Below, in pieces: positions 24,478 through 32,976 of a stretch of 64,000 nucleotides of DNA. The notes under the pieces are model-generated. The model saw only the letters and a program-made list of their open reading frames with translations. It did not search any database and was not told the origin of the DNA. The DNA is from Urbifossiella sp046350095 (lineage in GTDB: Bacteria; Planctomycetota; Planctomycetia; Gemmatales; Gemmataceae), in NCBI GenBank assembly GCA_046350095.1, contig JAXMBA010000002.1:2232001-2296000 (forward strand). The letters are read 5' to 3'. A program made the position numbers and the translations under genes. How positions within the stretch are numbered: the first letter of the stretch is position 1; each line of letters opens with the position of its first letter.

Positions 24478-25809
24478 ATGGAACTGACGGTGACGAAGAA
24501 CGCGGTCTGCACCTTCTGCGGGTGCGTCTGCGACGACATCGAGCTGCACGCCGACGCCGAGCGGATCGTCGAGACCAAGCGGGCCTGCATCCTCGGCGAG
24601 GCGTGGTTCAAGAACCACACCGCCGAGCGGCACTACCCCGACGCCCTGATCGACGGGCGCGAGGCGACCGTGAACGAGGCGGTCGAGGCCGCCGCCGAGT
24701 TCCTCCACGCCGCCGACATGCCGCTGGTCTACGGCCTGTCCAACGTCACTTGCGAAACCACCCGCGAGGCGGTCCGGCTCGCCGAGCTCGTCGGCGCGGT
24801 CATCGACAGCCATACGTCACTCTGACACGGTCCCACAGAGGTGGCCGCCCAGTTGGGCGGGAAGGTGGCTTGCACGCTGGGCGAAGTGAAGAACCGGGCC
24901 GACCTCATCATCTACTGGGGCGGCAACCCGGCCGAGTGCCACCCGCGGCACTTCACGCGCTACACCCTCACCCCGAAGGGGAAGTTCATCCCGCGCGGCC
25001 GCAAGGACCGCACGATGGTGCTCGTGGACATCCGCGAGACGCCCAGCGCCAAGGCCGCCGACATCTTCCTGCAGGTGCGGCCGAGCAAGGACTTCGAGGT
25101 GCTGACCATCCTGCGGGCGCTGGTGAAGGGCCAGCGGGTGGAACCGGCGGCCGTCGCCGAGACGGGCCTGACGCTGGAGCAGTTGCAGAACCTCGTGGAC
25201 CGCATGAAGGCGTCGAAGTTCGGCGTGCTGTTCTTCGGCATGGGCCTGTCGATGACCCGCGGCAAGCACATGAACAGCGCCGCGGCGCTGACCCTGGCGG
25301 CGGAGCTGAACGCGTTCACGAAGTTCGTGGCGATGCCGATGCGCGGGCACGGCAACGTGACCGGGGCCGACGTGGTGATGCGGTACACCACGGCGTACCC
25401 GTTCGGCATCAGCCTGACCCGCGGCTACCCGCGGTTCAACCCCGGCGAGTACTCGACCATCGACCTGCTCGTCCGCGGCGACGTGGACGCGACGCTGGTG
25501 CTCGGCGCCGACCCCGGGGCGACGATGCCGCAGCCGGCGATCGAGCACCTGCGGCGGACGCCGACGATCGTGCTCGACCCGAAGGTGACGCACACGAGCA
25601 AGCTGTCGCGCGTCCACATCACGACGGCCGCGACCGGCATCAGTGCCGGCGGCACGGTGTACCGGATGGACGAGATCCCGCTGCCGCTGCGGCCGCCGCT
25701 GACGTCGCCGTACCCGACCGACGAGGAGGTGGTGCGCCGCATCATCGCCGCGGTGCAGAAGAAGGCGCCGTGGTGGCCGGTGCCAACCGCCGCGCCGCAG
25801 ACGGCGTGA
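24478..25809 (+). CDS. fwdB: Formylmethanofuran dehydrogenase subunit B, predicted selenoprotein (in-frame TGA = Sec116)
   Basis: 443 residues if TGA at 24823-24825 is read as selenocysteine; both halves are in the same frame. FwdB is the catalytic W/Mo-bis-pterin subunit that reduces CO2 to formate or the reverse. N-terminal C11-x2-C14-x3-C18 ... C37 bind a [4Fe-4S] cluster. Residue 116 sits in S-L-Sec-H-G-P-T, where FwdB has its metal-ligand Cys (Cys118 in a characterised archaeal enzyme) or Sec in some methanogens. After it the protein continues with clear FwdB sequence (A-C-T-L-G-E-V-K-N-R-A-D-L-I-I-Y-W-G-G-N-P) to the end. A hairpin follows the TGA at bacterial SECIS distance. The alternative is a nonsense mutation or sequencing error. 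Confidence 0.85.
24826..24868 (+). promoter_or_regulatory. Candidate bacterial SECIS element
   Basis: Directly after the in-frame TGA. The upper stem CCGCCC/GGGCGG (24845-24850 with 24855-24860) closes loop AGUU. A lower CCAC/GUGG helix (24833-24836 with 24865-24868) is possible. The G in the loop is 27 bases after the TGA, inside the usual 16-37 range for bacterial SECIS loops. The first bases after TGA (CACGG) match those in E. coli fdhF because both encode H-G. Confidence 0.55.
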
Positions 25810-25832
25810 CTACTATCCGATGGTGAACAAGC

Positions 25833-26651
25833 GTGAAGATCGTTCGGGGGACATGCCGCTGCGGTTTTTCCACCAATAACGCCCGGTGGGGGCGTCACTG
25901 CTGGTCGTGGTGGTTCCCCATTTACGATGTCCACTCCGGCCGGCTTGGCGAAGAACACTTTCAACTCACCGAGGAGGAGCGCCGCCGTCTTTGGACAAAC
26001 AGCACAGTGGAGGAAATTGCCGCCCACTGTTTGGAAGTCGAGGAAGAAACGACCAACCGGTTGCGTCGTCGCTACGTCGAGTCTGTCTCCGCCGGGATGG
26101 TGCTATTCATCAACGACCACGATACCTCGTCAGCAGAACTACCCTGCCCGGGGTGTCACCAACGCACCCTCCGGTTCGGGCAAGTCGTAGTCTGGGCCAA
26201 GTGCCGTACCGATTGCGGCCGCCGCTATCTCTGGCTCGATTCCGAGGTGCCGGGTTGCCCGAGCTGCGGCCACCGGCCGCATTCGTTCGAGATCGAAGAC
26301 GAGAACTCGGACCAGGGTTCGCCTTCCTGCGTGTGCTGGTGCCCGTGTAGTTCACATACCGTCTGCCACCGTTACGAGAACGGGTTTTGTCCCAAGTGTG
26401 GAAGCACTCCGCACGGCTACGAACTCAACGGCATCCCGCACTGCGGCCTGCACCATCGCCGGCTGATTCCGTACCGCGTGCCTGCCAACTTCCTGTTGAG
26501 AGAAACGGTGTACAGCGGGGAATCGTACCGATTCCCCAATGCGAGAATCTGGGGCGAGGCGTTCGAGCGTGAGGAGTCCGTCCCGGGCGGCTACTGCGAG
26601 AACTGCGAGGCGGCTCGCCGGGAGTGGATGAAGACTCTTCAGACATCGTGA
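25833..26651 (+). CDS. Cys-rich zinc-ribbon hypothetical protein inserted in the fwd operon
   Basis: 272 residues, GTG start 24 bases after fwdB; function not recognised. At least four Cys pairs suggest zinc ribbons: C-R-C-G near the N-terminus, C-P-G-C and C-P-S-C-G mid-protein, C-P-K-C-G near residue 190 and C-E-N-C-E near the C-terminus. No membrane segment or signal. Third codon positions hold more A/T than in fwdB and fwdA, and no Fwd homologue carries such a domain. Its stop overlaps a possible GTG start of fwdA at 26648. I read it as an acquired gene. Confidence 0.65.
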   Translation: MKIVRGTCRCGFSTNNARWGRHCWSWWFPIYDVHSGRLGEEHFQLTEEERRRLWTNSTVEEIAAHCLEVEEETTNRLRRRYVESVSAGMVLFINDHDTSSAELPCPGCHQRTLRFGQVVVWAKCRTDCGRRYLWLDSEVPGCPSCGHRPHSFEIEDENSDQGSPSCVCWCPCSSHTVCHRYENGFCPKCGSTPHGYELNGIPHCGLHHRRLIPYRVPANFLLRETVYSGESYRFPNARIWGEAFEREESVPGGYCENCEAARREWMKTLQTS

Positions 26652-26668
26652 ACGGAAACGACAAGCTC

Positions 26669-28303
26669 ATGCTTCGCATCCGCGGCGGCACGGTGTACGA
26701 CCCCGCCAACGGCGTCAACGGCGAGGTGCGCGACCTCTGCATCGCCGGCGGCAAGGTCGTCGCCGACGACCCGGCGCAGGCCGGGCGCACCATCGACGCC
26801 ACCGGCATGATCGTCTTCCCCGGCGGCGTGGACGTTCACACGCACATCGGCGGGGCGGCGCTCAACTTCGCCCGCGGGCTCATCCCCGAGCAGCACCGCA
26901 AGGCCACGCCGATCTTCCACACCCCGCACACCCGCGCCGGCATCGTCGGCACCACGCCCACCACGTTCGCCACCGGCTACGTCTACGCCGGCATGGGCTG
27001 GACCACCGCCAACGAGGCCGCCGTCCCGATCCTCTCGGCCAAGCACACCCACGAGGAACTCCGCGACACGCCCATCATCGACAAGACCTGCTGCGTCCTG
27101 ATGGCGAACAACGAACTCATCCTCGACCTGCTGGAGAACGACGAGTACGAGCGCGCCCGCGACGTGGCGGCGTGGCAAATCTGGGCCGCGAAGGCGTACG
27201 GCATCAAGGCCGTGAACCCCGGCGGCGTCGCCGGCTGGAAGTGGGGTAAGGACTGCAAGGGCCTCTCCGACGTGGTCCCCGGCTACAAGAAGGTCACGCC
27301 CGCGAAAATCGTCGCCGCCCTCGCCCGCATTGCCGACGACCTGAACCTGCCGCACCCGGTCCACCTCCACTGCAACAACCTCGGCGCCCCCGGCAACGCC
27401 AGCACCACCATCGAGACGATGAAGGTGCTGGAGGGCCGCCGGGCGCACCTGGCGCACCTCCAGTACCACGCCTACGGCGGCGACGACTGGTACACCATGC
27501 GCTCCGCCGCGGCCGAGGTCGCCGAGCACTTCAACGCGAACAAGAACCTCACCACCGACGCCGGGGCGGTCCTGTTCGGCACCACCGTCACCGTCACCGC
27601 CGACGGCCCGTGGCAGCACCTGCTCTACCAACTCACCGGCCGCAAGTGGGCGAACCTGGACGTGGAGAACGAGACGGGCTGCGGCGTCGTACCCTACGTC
27701 TACAAGGAAAAGAACGTCGTCAACGCCGTGCAGTGGGCCGTCGGGCTGGAACTGCTCCTGCTCATCGACGACCCGTGGCGGATCAGCCTGACGACCGACC
27801 ACCCCAACGGGGCGACGTTCTGGCGCTACCCCGAGATCGTGCAACTGCTGATGAGCGCCGATTTCCGCAAGGAGCAACTGAAGGCGTTCCCCGACGCGAC
27901 GCGGGTCCGCATGGTGCTGCCGGAGCTGACGCGCGAATACACGCTGAGCGACATTGCAATCATCACCTCGGCCGGCCCGGCGCGGGCACTGGGGCTGCCG
28001 CACAAGGGCCACCTTGGCATCGGAGCGGACGCGGACGTGGCGATCTACAACCACAACGCGGACGTGGCCCAGATGTTCGCCCACCCGCGGTACGTCATCA
28101 AGGGCGGCGAGGTGGTGGTCGAGGAGGGCGAGCTACGTCACTCGCCCGAGGGGCGGCAGTTCGCCGTGAAGCCGCGGTACGACGAGGCGGTCGAGGACTA
28201 CCTCCGCCCGCTGTTCCAGCAGCACTACACGATGTCGTTCGAAAACTACCCGGTGGCCGCGGAGCGCGTCCACGGGTTGGAAGTGGTGGCCCCGCCCTCG
28301 TGA
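26669..28303 (+). CDS. fwdA: Formylmethanofuran dehydrogenase subunit A
   Basis: 544 residues from the ATG at 26669; GTG 26648 and ATG 26624 are in-frame alternatives overlapping the previous gene. FwdA/FhcA is a binuclear-metal amidohydrolase that joins formate to methanofuran or releases it. Metal ligands are visible: H57 and H59 in D-V-H-T-H, a candidate carbamylated Lys in A-Y-G-I-K-A-V-N-P, H-L-H-C-N-N, H-L-Q-Y-H and the catalytic Asp in T-T-D-A-G-A. The N-terminal G-G-T-V-Y-D-P-A-N-G is typical. It is followed 20 bases later by fwdC. Confidence 0.95.
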   Translation: MLRIRGGTVYDPANGVNGEVRDLCIAGGKVVADDPAQAGRTIDATGMIVFPGGVDVHTHIGGAALNFARGLIPEQHRKATPIFHTPHTRAGIVGTTPTTFATGYVYAGMGWTTANEAAVPILSAKHTHEELRDTPIIDKTCCVLMANNELILDLLENDEYERARDVAAWQIWAAKAYGIKAVNPGGVAGWKWGKDCKGLSDVVPGYKKVTPAKIVAALARIADDLNLPHPVHLHCNNLGAPGNASTTIETMKVLEGRRAHLAHLQYHAYGGDDWYTMRSAAAEVAEHFNANKNLTTDAGAVLFGTTVTVTADGPWQHLLYQLTGRKWANLDVENETGCGVVPYVYKEKNVVNAVQWAVGLELLLLIDDPWRISLTTDHPNGATFWRYPEIVQLLMSADFRKEQLKAFPDATRVRMVLPELTREYTLSDIAIITSAGPARALGLPHKGHLGIGADADVAIYNHNADVAQMFAHPRYVIKGGEVVVEEGELRHSPEGRQFAVKPRYDEAVEDYLRPLFQQHYTMSFENYPVAAERVHGLEVVAPPS

Positions 28304-28323
28304 CCGTACGCCGACGCACCACC

Positions 28324-29124
28324 ATGCTGACGCTCACGCTGAAAGAGCCGACCGCGGTGCCGATCGAGGCGGAATGCCTCACGCCGGACACCCTCGCGCC
28401 GCTGCCGCACGCCGGCGTGCGTTCGCTGCCGGTGATGCTCGGCAAGCGCACCCTGCGGCTCGACGAGCTGTTCGACGTCGAGGGCGACGGCTCCGACGAG
28501 GTCGAACTGCGCGGCGACCTGAGGAAGGTGAAGTGGGTGGGCCGCGGCATGACCCGCGGCCAAATCCGCATCGTCGGCCACGCCGGGATGCACCTCGGCT
28601 CCTACATGACCGGCGGCAGCATCGAGGTGACGGGCAACGCTTCCGACTGGGTCGGTGGCGAGATGGTCGGCGGCACGATCCGAATCCGCGGCAACGCCGG
28701 CGGCCAGCTGGGCTCGGCGTACCGCGGCAGCATGTCCGGCATGAGCGGCGGGTCGATCGTGGTCGACGGCGCGGCCGGGATCGAGCTCGGGATGCGCATG
28801 AAGCGCGGGCTGATCGCGGTCGGCGGCCCGGTGCGCGACTTCGCGGGCTTGCAGATGAAGGGCGGCACCATCGTGCTGATGAGCGGCGCCGAGCTGCGCA
28901 CCGGGGCGTGGATGCAGCGCGGCACCATCATCAGCCTGAAGCCCGTGCGGCTGCTGCCGACCTTCGCGTTCGCCTGCGAGTACCGCCCGCCATTCCTGCC
29001 GCTGTACGCCAAACACCTCGCGGCCCTGGGGGTCGAGCTGCCCGCCGACGGCACCTACCGCCGGTTCGCCGGCGACGCCGCGGTTCCCGGCAAGGGCGAA
29101 CTCCTCGTGTGGCACGGCGCCTGA
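28324..29124 (+). CDS. fwdC: Formylmethanofuran dehydrogenase subunit C
   Basis: 266 residues. The body is a beta-helix of G-x-x-G-x-x-x-G repeats (G-G-S-I-E-V-T-G-N-A, G-G-T-I-R-I-R-G-N-A-G, K-G-G-T-I-V-L-M), the fold shared with the C-terminal domain of glutamate synthase. In the Fwd/Fhc complex this subunit is a scaffold bridging A and B. N-terminal L-T-L-K-E-P matches FhcC. It closes the plus-strand C1 operon; the next gene is on the opposite strand 35 bases on. Confidence 0.93.
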   Translation: MLTLTLKEPTAVPIEAECLTPDTLAPLPHAGVRSLPVMLGKRTLRLDELFDVEGDGSDEVELRGDLRKVKWVGRGMTRGQIRIVGHAGMHLGSYMTGGSIEVTGNASDWVGGEMVGGTIRIRGNAGGQLGSAYRGSMSGMSGGSIVVDGAAGIELGMRMKRGLIAVGGPVRDFAGLQMKGGTIVLMSGAELRTGAWMQRGTIISLKPVRLLPTFAFACEYRPPFLPLYAKHLAALGVELPADGTYRRFAGDAAVPGKGELLVWHGA

Positions 29125-29159
29125 CGGAGCCACCGACCCGTGGAAGCGAAGTCCGACGC

Positions 29160-30050
29160 TCACCGGTAGAACGCGACCGTGCGCCGAACGCCGTCCGCGA
29201 GCGGCGTTACCTGCCAGTCGGGGAACACGGCCCCGATCGGCGACGGGTGCGGCGGGCGGTTCACGGCCAGCACCGGCCCCGCGGCCGACAGCGCGGCCCC
29301 GGGCACTTCCGCCCGGATGAGGGCGAGAAACTCATCCGTCGTGGCCGGCTCACTCGGCAGGTCCACGACGGCGGCGCCGGGCGGCGTGTCCAGTGCGGCG
29401 CGGACGAACGCACGAGCCACGTCCTCGACGTAGTCGTAACCGGCGGTGCCGGTGTAGCCGACGGCGAACGGCTCCCCGCGTGCCGCCGCGCGGGCCGCGA
29501 GCGACGGGCCGGCGGTGAGCCCGCCGTCGCGCGCCGGGCCGTAGACGACGTGCGGCCGCACGCCGAGCGACCGCACGCCGAAGTGCCGCCAGTACTGCTC
29601 GGCGACCTGCTCCAGCGCCTTCTTGAACGCCCCGTACAGGAACGGCGGCGGGTCGCCGGGCTGCGGCCCGAACACGGCCAGGCTGCTGGCGTAGGACAGG
29701 CCGCGGGCGGTCACGCGCCGCGCCTCCTCGAACAGCGCGACGCCGCCGAGGACGTTGACCGCGGCGCCGGCGCACGGGTCGGCCTGGCACGTCGGGGTGA
29801 GCACGGCCGCGAGGTGGACGAAGTGCGTGACGCGGTGCTCGTCGCAGGCGCGGCGGAGGGCGTCGCGGTCGAGGAGGCTGGCGGCGACGAACGGCACGTC
29901 GGCGGCGCGCGGGCCGAGCACGTGCCGCCACCGGTCCGGGTTCGCGGCGACGTCGAGCGCCACGGCGCCGACCCCGCGCGCGAGCAACTCGCGCAGCACC
30001 CACGTGCCGACGAACCCGGCCCCGCCGGTGACCAGCACCACGTCACGCAT
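29160..30050 (-). CDS. NAD-dependent epimerase/dehydratase (extended SDR)
   Basis: 296 residues. The Rossmann motif T-G-G-A-G-F-V-G is at residues 8-15. The catalytic Y-x-x-x-K is in L-Y-G-A-F-K-K-A-L-E-Q, preceded by the Ser block S-Y-A-S-S-L-A-V-F-G. Such enzymes epimerise or dehydrate nucleotide sugars, or act on related metabolites; the substrate cannot be read from the sequence. It starts 12 bases after the cyclase gene on the same strand, suggesting one transcript. Confidence 0.88.
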   Translation of the reverse strand: MRDVVLVTGGAGFVGTWVLRELLARGVGAVALDVAANPDRWRHVLGPRAADVPFVAASLLDRDALRRACDEHRVTHFVHLAAVLTPTCQADPCAGAAVNVLGGVALFEEARRVTARGLSYASSLAVFGPQPGDPPPFLYGAFKKALEQVAEQYWRHFGVRSLGVRPHVVYGPARDGGLTAGPSLAARAAARGEPFAVGYTGTAGYDYVEDVARAFVRAALDTPPGAAVVDLPSEPATTDEFLALIRAEVPGAALSAAGPVLAVNRPPHPSPIGAVFPDWQVTPLADGVRRTVAFYR

Positions 30051-30061
30051 TGTCGGCCCCG

Positions 30062-31750
30062 TCAGTCGTACAGTGCGATGGCGCGGCCCGGGCCGCCGTG
30101 GCAGCCGCGGATCTTCCCGGCCGCGAACAGGAAGTACGACCCCGCCGGCACCGCCCCCAGGTTCGTCAAGAACTCCACGCCCGCCATCCCGCGGCTGCCC
30201 AGCGCCCAGTACGTCCACAGGGCGTGCCTGGGGTCCACGCCGCCGAGCGTGGGGGCGTCCGTCGCCACGCAGCGCACGCCCTTGGCCTCCAGGTAGGCCA
30301 CCGCCTCCGGCCCCGGCGCCGGCCACCCCTCGGCCTTCCCCTTCAGCGGGTCGGCCAGGCACGCCTCGCCCTTCGGCAGCGGGTGGTAGAACCGGTCCGA
30401 CCAGTCCGACCGCAGGATCACCACGTCGCCGGCCGCGAACGGGCCGTTGTCCTTCTCGAACGCCTTCAGGTGTGCGACCGTCACCTCGGGCGACGCCGGC
30501 CAGTTGTCGCGCCGGGTCTTGCCCCGGAGCGGCCGCACGTCCACGACGCGGGCGCGGCCACACGTCTGACCGATCGGCACCTTCTCGGCCGTCACGTCGC
30601 TGGTGCCGCGCGGGCCGTGTTGCCTTTCGTACTCGGTCAACCACTGAGGGACGTCCGGGGCGTAGTTCTGTGGGTCGAACGGGCCGGGTGGCAGGGCGTA
30701 GGCCGGCGGCACCAGGTGCGTGCCGGCGTGGCTGTCGAGCATGTGCATCGGGAACGGCGTGCGCGTGTTCGGGTTCTTCCCGAACGAGATCGTCTGGTAC
30801 GCCTGCCGGTGGTCGCCGACACCGGCCCCCGGCCACGTCGCCGGCAGGTCGTCGGCCAGGCCCACCGACAAATCCACCGCGTGCTTCTTCCGCGCCGCCG
30901 CGATCAGCTTGCCGGCGAGCGGGCCGACCACGGCGAACGCGCGCGCCTCCGAGTAGGGGTCGCCGAGGTGCTTCGGTCCCATCGCGCAGTAGAACGCGCC
31001 GGTCGCCGGCAACGCCCCGAGGCCGGTGGCGCTCTCGGTCCAGATCATGCCGTGCTGCAGGCCGGCGAAGTGAGTCGGCTCGGCCAGGTCGCCGAGCGGC
31101 CCCATGCTGGTGCTATCGATGCCGAGCGTCCTGACGCCGCGGCTCGCCAGGTACTCGACGCAGGCCGGGTCCGGCCCCGGCCACCCGGGCGCCTTGCCGG
31201 CCACGGGGTCGGCGCCGAACCGCCGCCCCTCGGGGAGCGGCTTGTAGTACTTGTCGCTGTACCCGCTGCGGAACAGGACCACGTCGCCGGGGCCGAGCGG
31301 CCGGTGCTCCTTCTCCCACCGGGCGACGTGCGTCTTGGTGATGAGGTCGCTGCGGCCGGCGGGGGCGCTGTCGAGCAACTCGGCGCAGTCGATCACGCAC
31401 GCCTCACCGCCGAACTGCCAGGCCGGTACCTTGTCGGTGGTGACGGTGCCGTACTTGCCGGCGTTCGGGAAGCCCGAGTCCGGCCGCGTGACGGAGTGCG
31501 TCGGCACGTCCAGCTGTGTGCCGGTGTTGCCGTCCATGATGAGGATGTCGCAGTTGTAGGCGCTGCGCGGGCCGATCCGGAGGTGCGGGTTCAGCTGGAA
31601 CGGCGGGAACGTCGGCCAGGTGCAGGGGTGGTCGGCGGCGACGAGCAGCGACAGGTCGAGGAAATTGTCGGCGCCGGTGGGCGTCTGAGACGGCCCGGCG
31701 GGGGCGGCGACCAGGAGTAGGATGGCGGCCGCGGGGAGTCGGCGACGCAT
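30062..31750 (-). CDS. Two-domain cyclase-family (kynurenine formamidase-like) secreted protein
   Basis: 562 residues, signal peptide in residues 1-20. Two copies of the cyclase fold: about 30-285 and 290-560, each with W-P-x-P-G/P-G-P repeats and a D-V-V-x-x-R-S block. The metal motif H-x-G-T-H-x-D-x-P-x-H is split. Domain 1 reads N75-T-G-T-Q79-L-D81-V-P-T-H85, domain 2 reads H341-A-G-T-H345-L-V347-P-P-A-Y351. Each keeps the ligands that the other lost. Family members hydrolyse amides or lactones with Zn or Mn. Activity here is uncertain. Next gene on the strand is the epimerase. Confidence 0.83.
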   Translation of the reverse strand: MRRRLPAAAILLLVAAPAGPSQTPTGADNFLDLSLLVAADHPCTWPTFPPFQLNPHLRIGPRSAYNCDILIMDGNTGTQLDVPTHSVTRPDSGFPNAGKYGTVTTDKVPAWQFGGEACVIDCAELLDSAPAGRSDLITKTHVARWEKEHRPLGPGDVVLFRSGYSDKYYKPLPEGRRFGADPVAGKAPGWPGPDPACVEYLASRGVRTLGIDSTSMGPLGDLAEPTHFAGLQHGMIWTESATGLGALPATGAFYCAMGPKHLGDPYSEARAFAVVGPLAGKLIAAARKKHAVDLSVGLADDLPATWPGAGVGDHRQAYQTISFGKNPNTRTPFPMHMLDSHAGTHLVPPAYALPPGPFDPQNYAPDVPQWLTEYERQHGPRGTSDVTAEKVPIGQTCGRARVVDVRPLRGKTRRDNWPASPEVTVAHLKAFEKDNGPFAAGDVVILRSDWSDRFYHPLPKGEACLADPLKGKAEGWPAPGPEAVAYLEAKGVRCVATDAPTLGGVDPRHALWTYWALGSRGMAGVEFLTNLGAVPAGSYFLFAAGKIRGCHGGPGRAIALYD

Positions 31751-31821
31751 GGCGGAGCCCGGGGGGGAGAGTCGCCACGATTGTGACCGCCGGCGCGGGC
31801 CGCCGCAAGCCCCCCGTCGCG

Positions 31822-32943
31822 TCACGGCAGTTCAGGCACCCAGTGCGCGAAGTTGACTCCGCCGTCGAGCGAGGTCAGCTGCCGGGCCGCACCGCCGGCC
31901 ACGGGGACCACGAACAGCTGCGGGTACTTCCCCTCGAACGACACGAACGAAACCGCCTCCCCGTCCGGGCTCCACGTCACCCGCCCGCACGGCGCGGCCC
32001 GCGTCGTCAGCCGACGACGGTTGGCGCCGTCGAGGTCGGCGACGAACACGTTCGGCACGCCGTCGGCCTGGGCGATGAACGCGACGCGCTTACCGTCCGG
32101 CGACACGTCGGGGCCGTCGGTCGAGCCGTGGCGGTCCTGGGCGGACAGGCGGAACTCGACGTACCGGTTCCCTTCGGTGAGCCGCTTCAGTCCCGTGCCG
32201 TCGGCCCCGACGCGGTACACGTCGCCGTCACGGCGGACGAACACGACTGTTTTGCCGTCGGGAGTGAACTGCGGGGCGAAGCACTCGGCGTGATCGGGGG
32301 TGAGTTCGACCGGGGGGCCGGCGGGGAGCGCGGCGAGTTGCAACCGGTAGCCTCGCGCCGGGCCGGAGAAGACGACGCGGTCGCCTGTGGGGTTCAGCGC
32401 GGCCATGTAGGTGTAGCCAAGGTGCGGCGCCAGGAACGCGGGCGTAGACCCGTCCGCGCCCGCGACGACGACGCGGCCGGTGGCGCCGTCGTGGGCGGTG
32501 AACACGAGCCGGCGGCCGTCGGCGGACAGGGCGAAGCCGAACGCCTCCTTCACGGCGAAGCGGTCTGCGTCGCCGAGCTTCCGGGTGAGGACGTCGGGCG
32601 GAGTCAGGCTGACGGCACCATTGCCGCCCCACCGGCAACGGTACACCTGACACCTGCCGCGTGGCCCGGCCTGGTAGTACACCCACCGACCGTCGCGGCT
32701 CGCGACCGGGTAATCGACCCCCGGCCCGGGGGCGACGACGCGCGTCAGGCCGGTACCGTCGGCGCGGACGGCGTGGATGCTCCCGAGCGTGGGCGTGGCC
32801 TCAACGCCGCCGGGCACGTCGCGGGACTCGTACTCGCCCTCCCAGGTGCGCACGGAGAACACCAGGCCCGGCCCGGCTGCGTGCGCGGGGGCGGCGAGCA
32901 GTAGGGCGGCGGCGAGCCACGGCAGGCGGGGGGTGGTGAACAC
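31822..32943 (-). CDS. TolB-like beta-propeller (PD40/WD40-like) secreted protein
   Basis: 373 residues, GTG start with GAGGTG upstream. A signal peptide covers residues 1-22 (ends A-H-A-A-G). Repeated blades of the PD40 type are seen: S-A-D-G-R-R-L-V-F-T, F-T-P-D-G-K-T-V-V-F, V-S-P-D-G-K-R-V-A-F-I and W-S-P-D-G-E-A-V-S-F. Such propellers bind peptides, sugars or proteins in the periplasm. No enzymatic residues are evident. The downstream cyclase gene starts 71 bases after its stop. Confidence 0.8.
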   Translation of the reverse strand: MFTTPRLPWLAAALLLAAPAHAAGPGLVFSVRTWEGEYESRDVPGGVEATPTLGSIHAVRADGTGLTRVVAPGPGVDYPVASRDGRWVYYQAGPRGRCQVYRCRWGGNGAVSLTPPDVLTRKLGDADRFAVKEAFGFALSADGRRLVFTAHDGATGRVVVAGADGSTPAFLAPHLGYTYMAALNPTGDRVVFSGPARGYRLQLAALPAGPPVELTPDHAECFAPQFTPDGKTVVFVRRDGDVYRVGADGTGLKRLTEGNRYVEFRLSAQDRHGSTDGPDVSPDGKRVAFIAQADGVPNVFVADLDGANRRRLTTRAAPCGRVTWSPDGEAVSFVSFEGKYPQLFVVPVAGGAARQLTSLDGGVNFAHWVPELP

Positions 32944-32976
32944 GGTCGCACCTCAAGGGGTGTCAGCCGCGTCAGT

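Noticed and set aside
24478..24825. fwdB as a frameshifted or truncated pseudogene
   Set aside because: There is no frameshift; one TGA lies exactly at the catalytic Cys/Sec site and the rest of the gene is intact with normal codon use. Selenocysteine explains it better.
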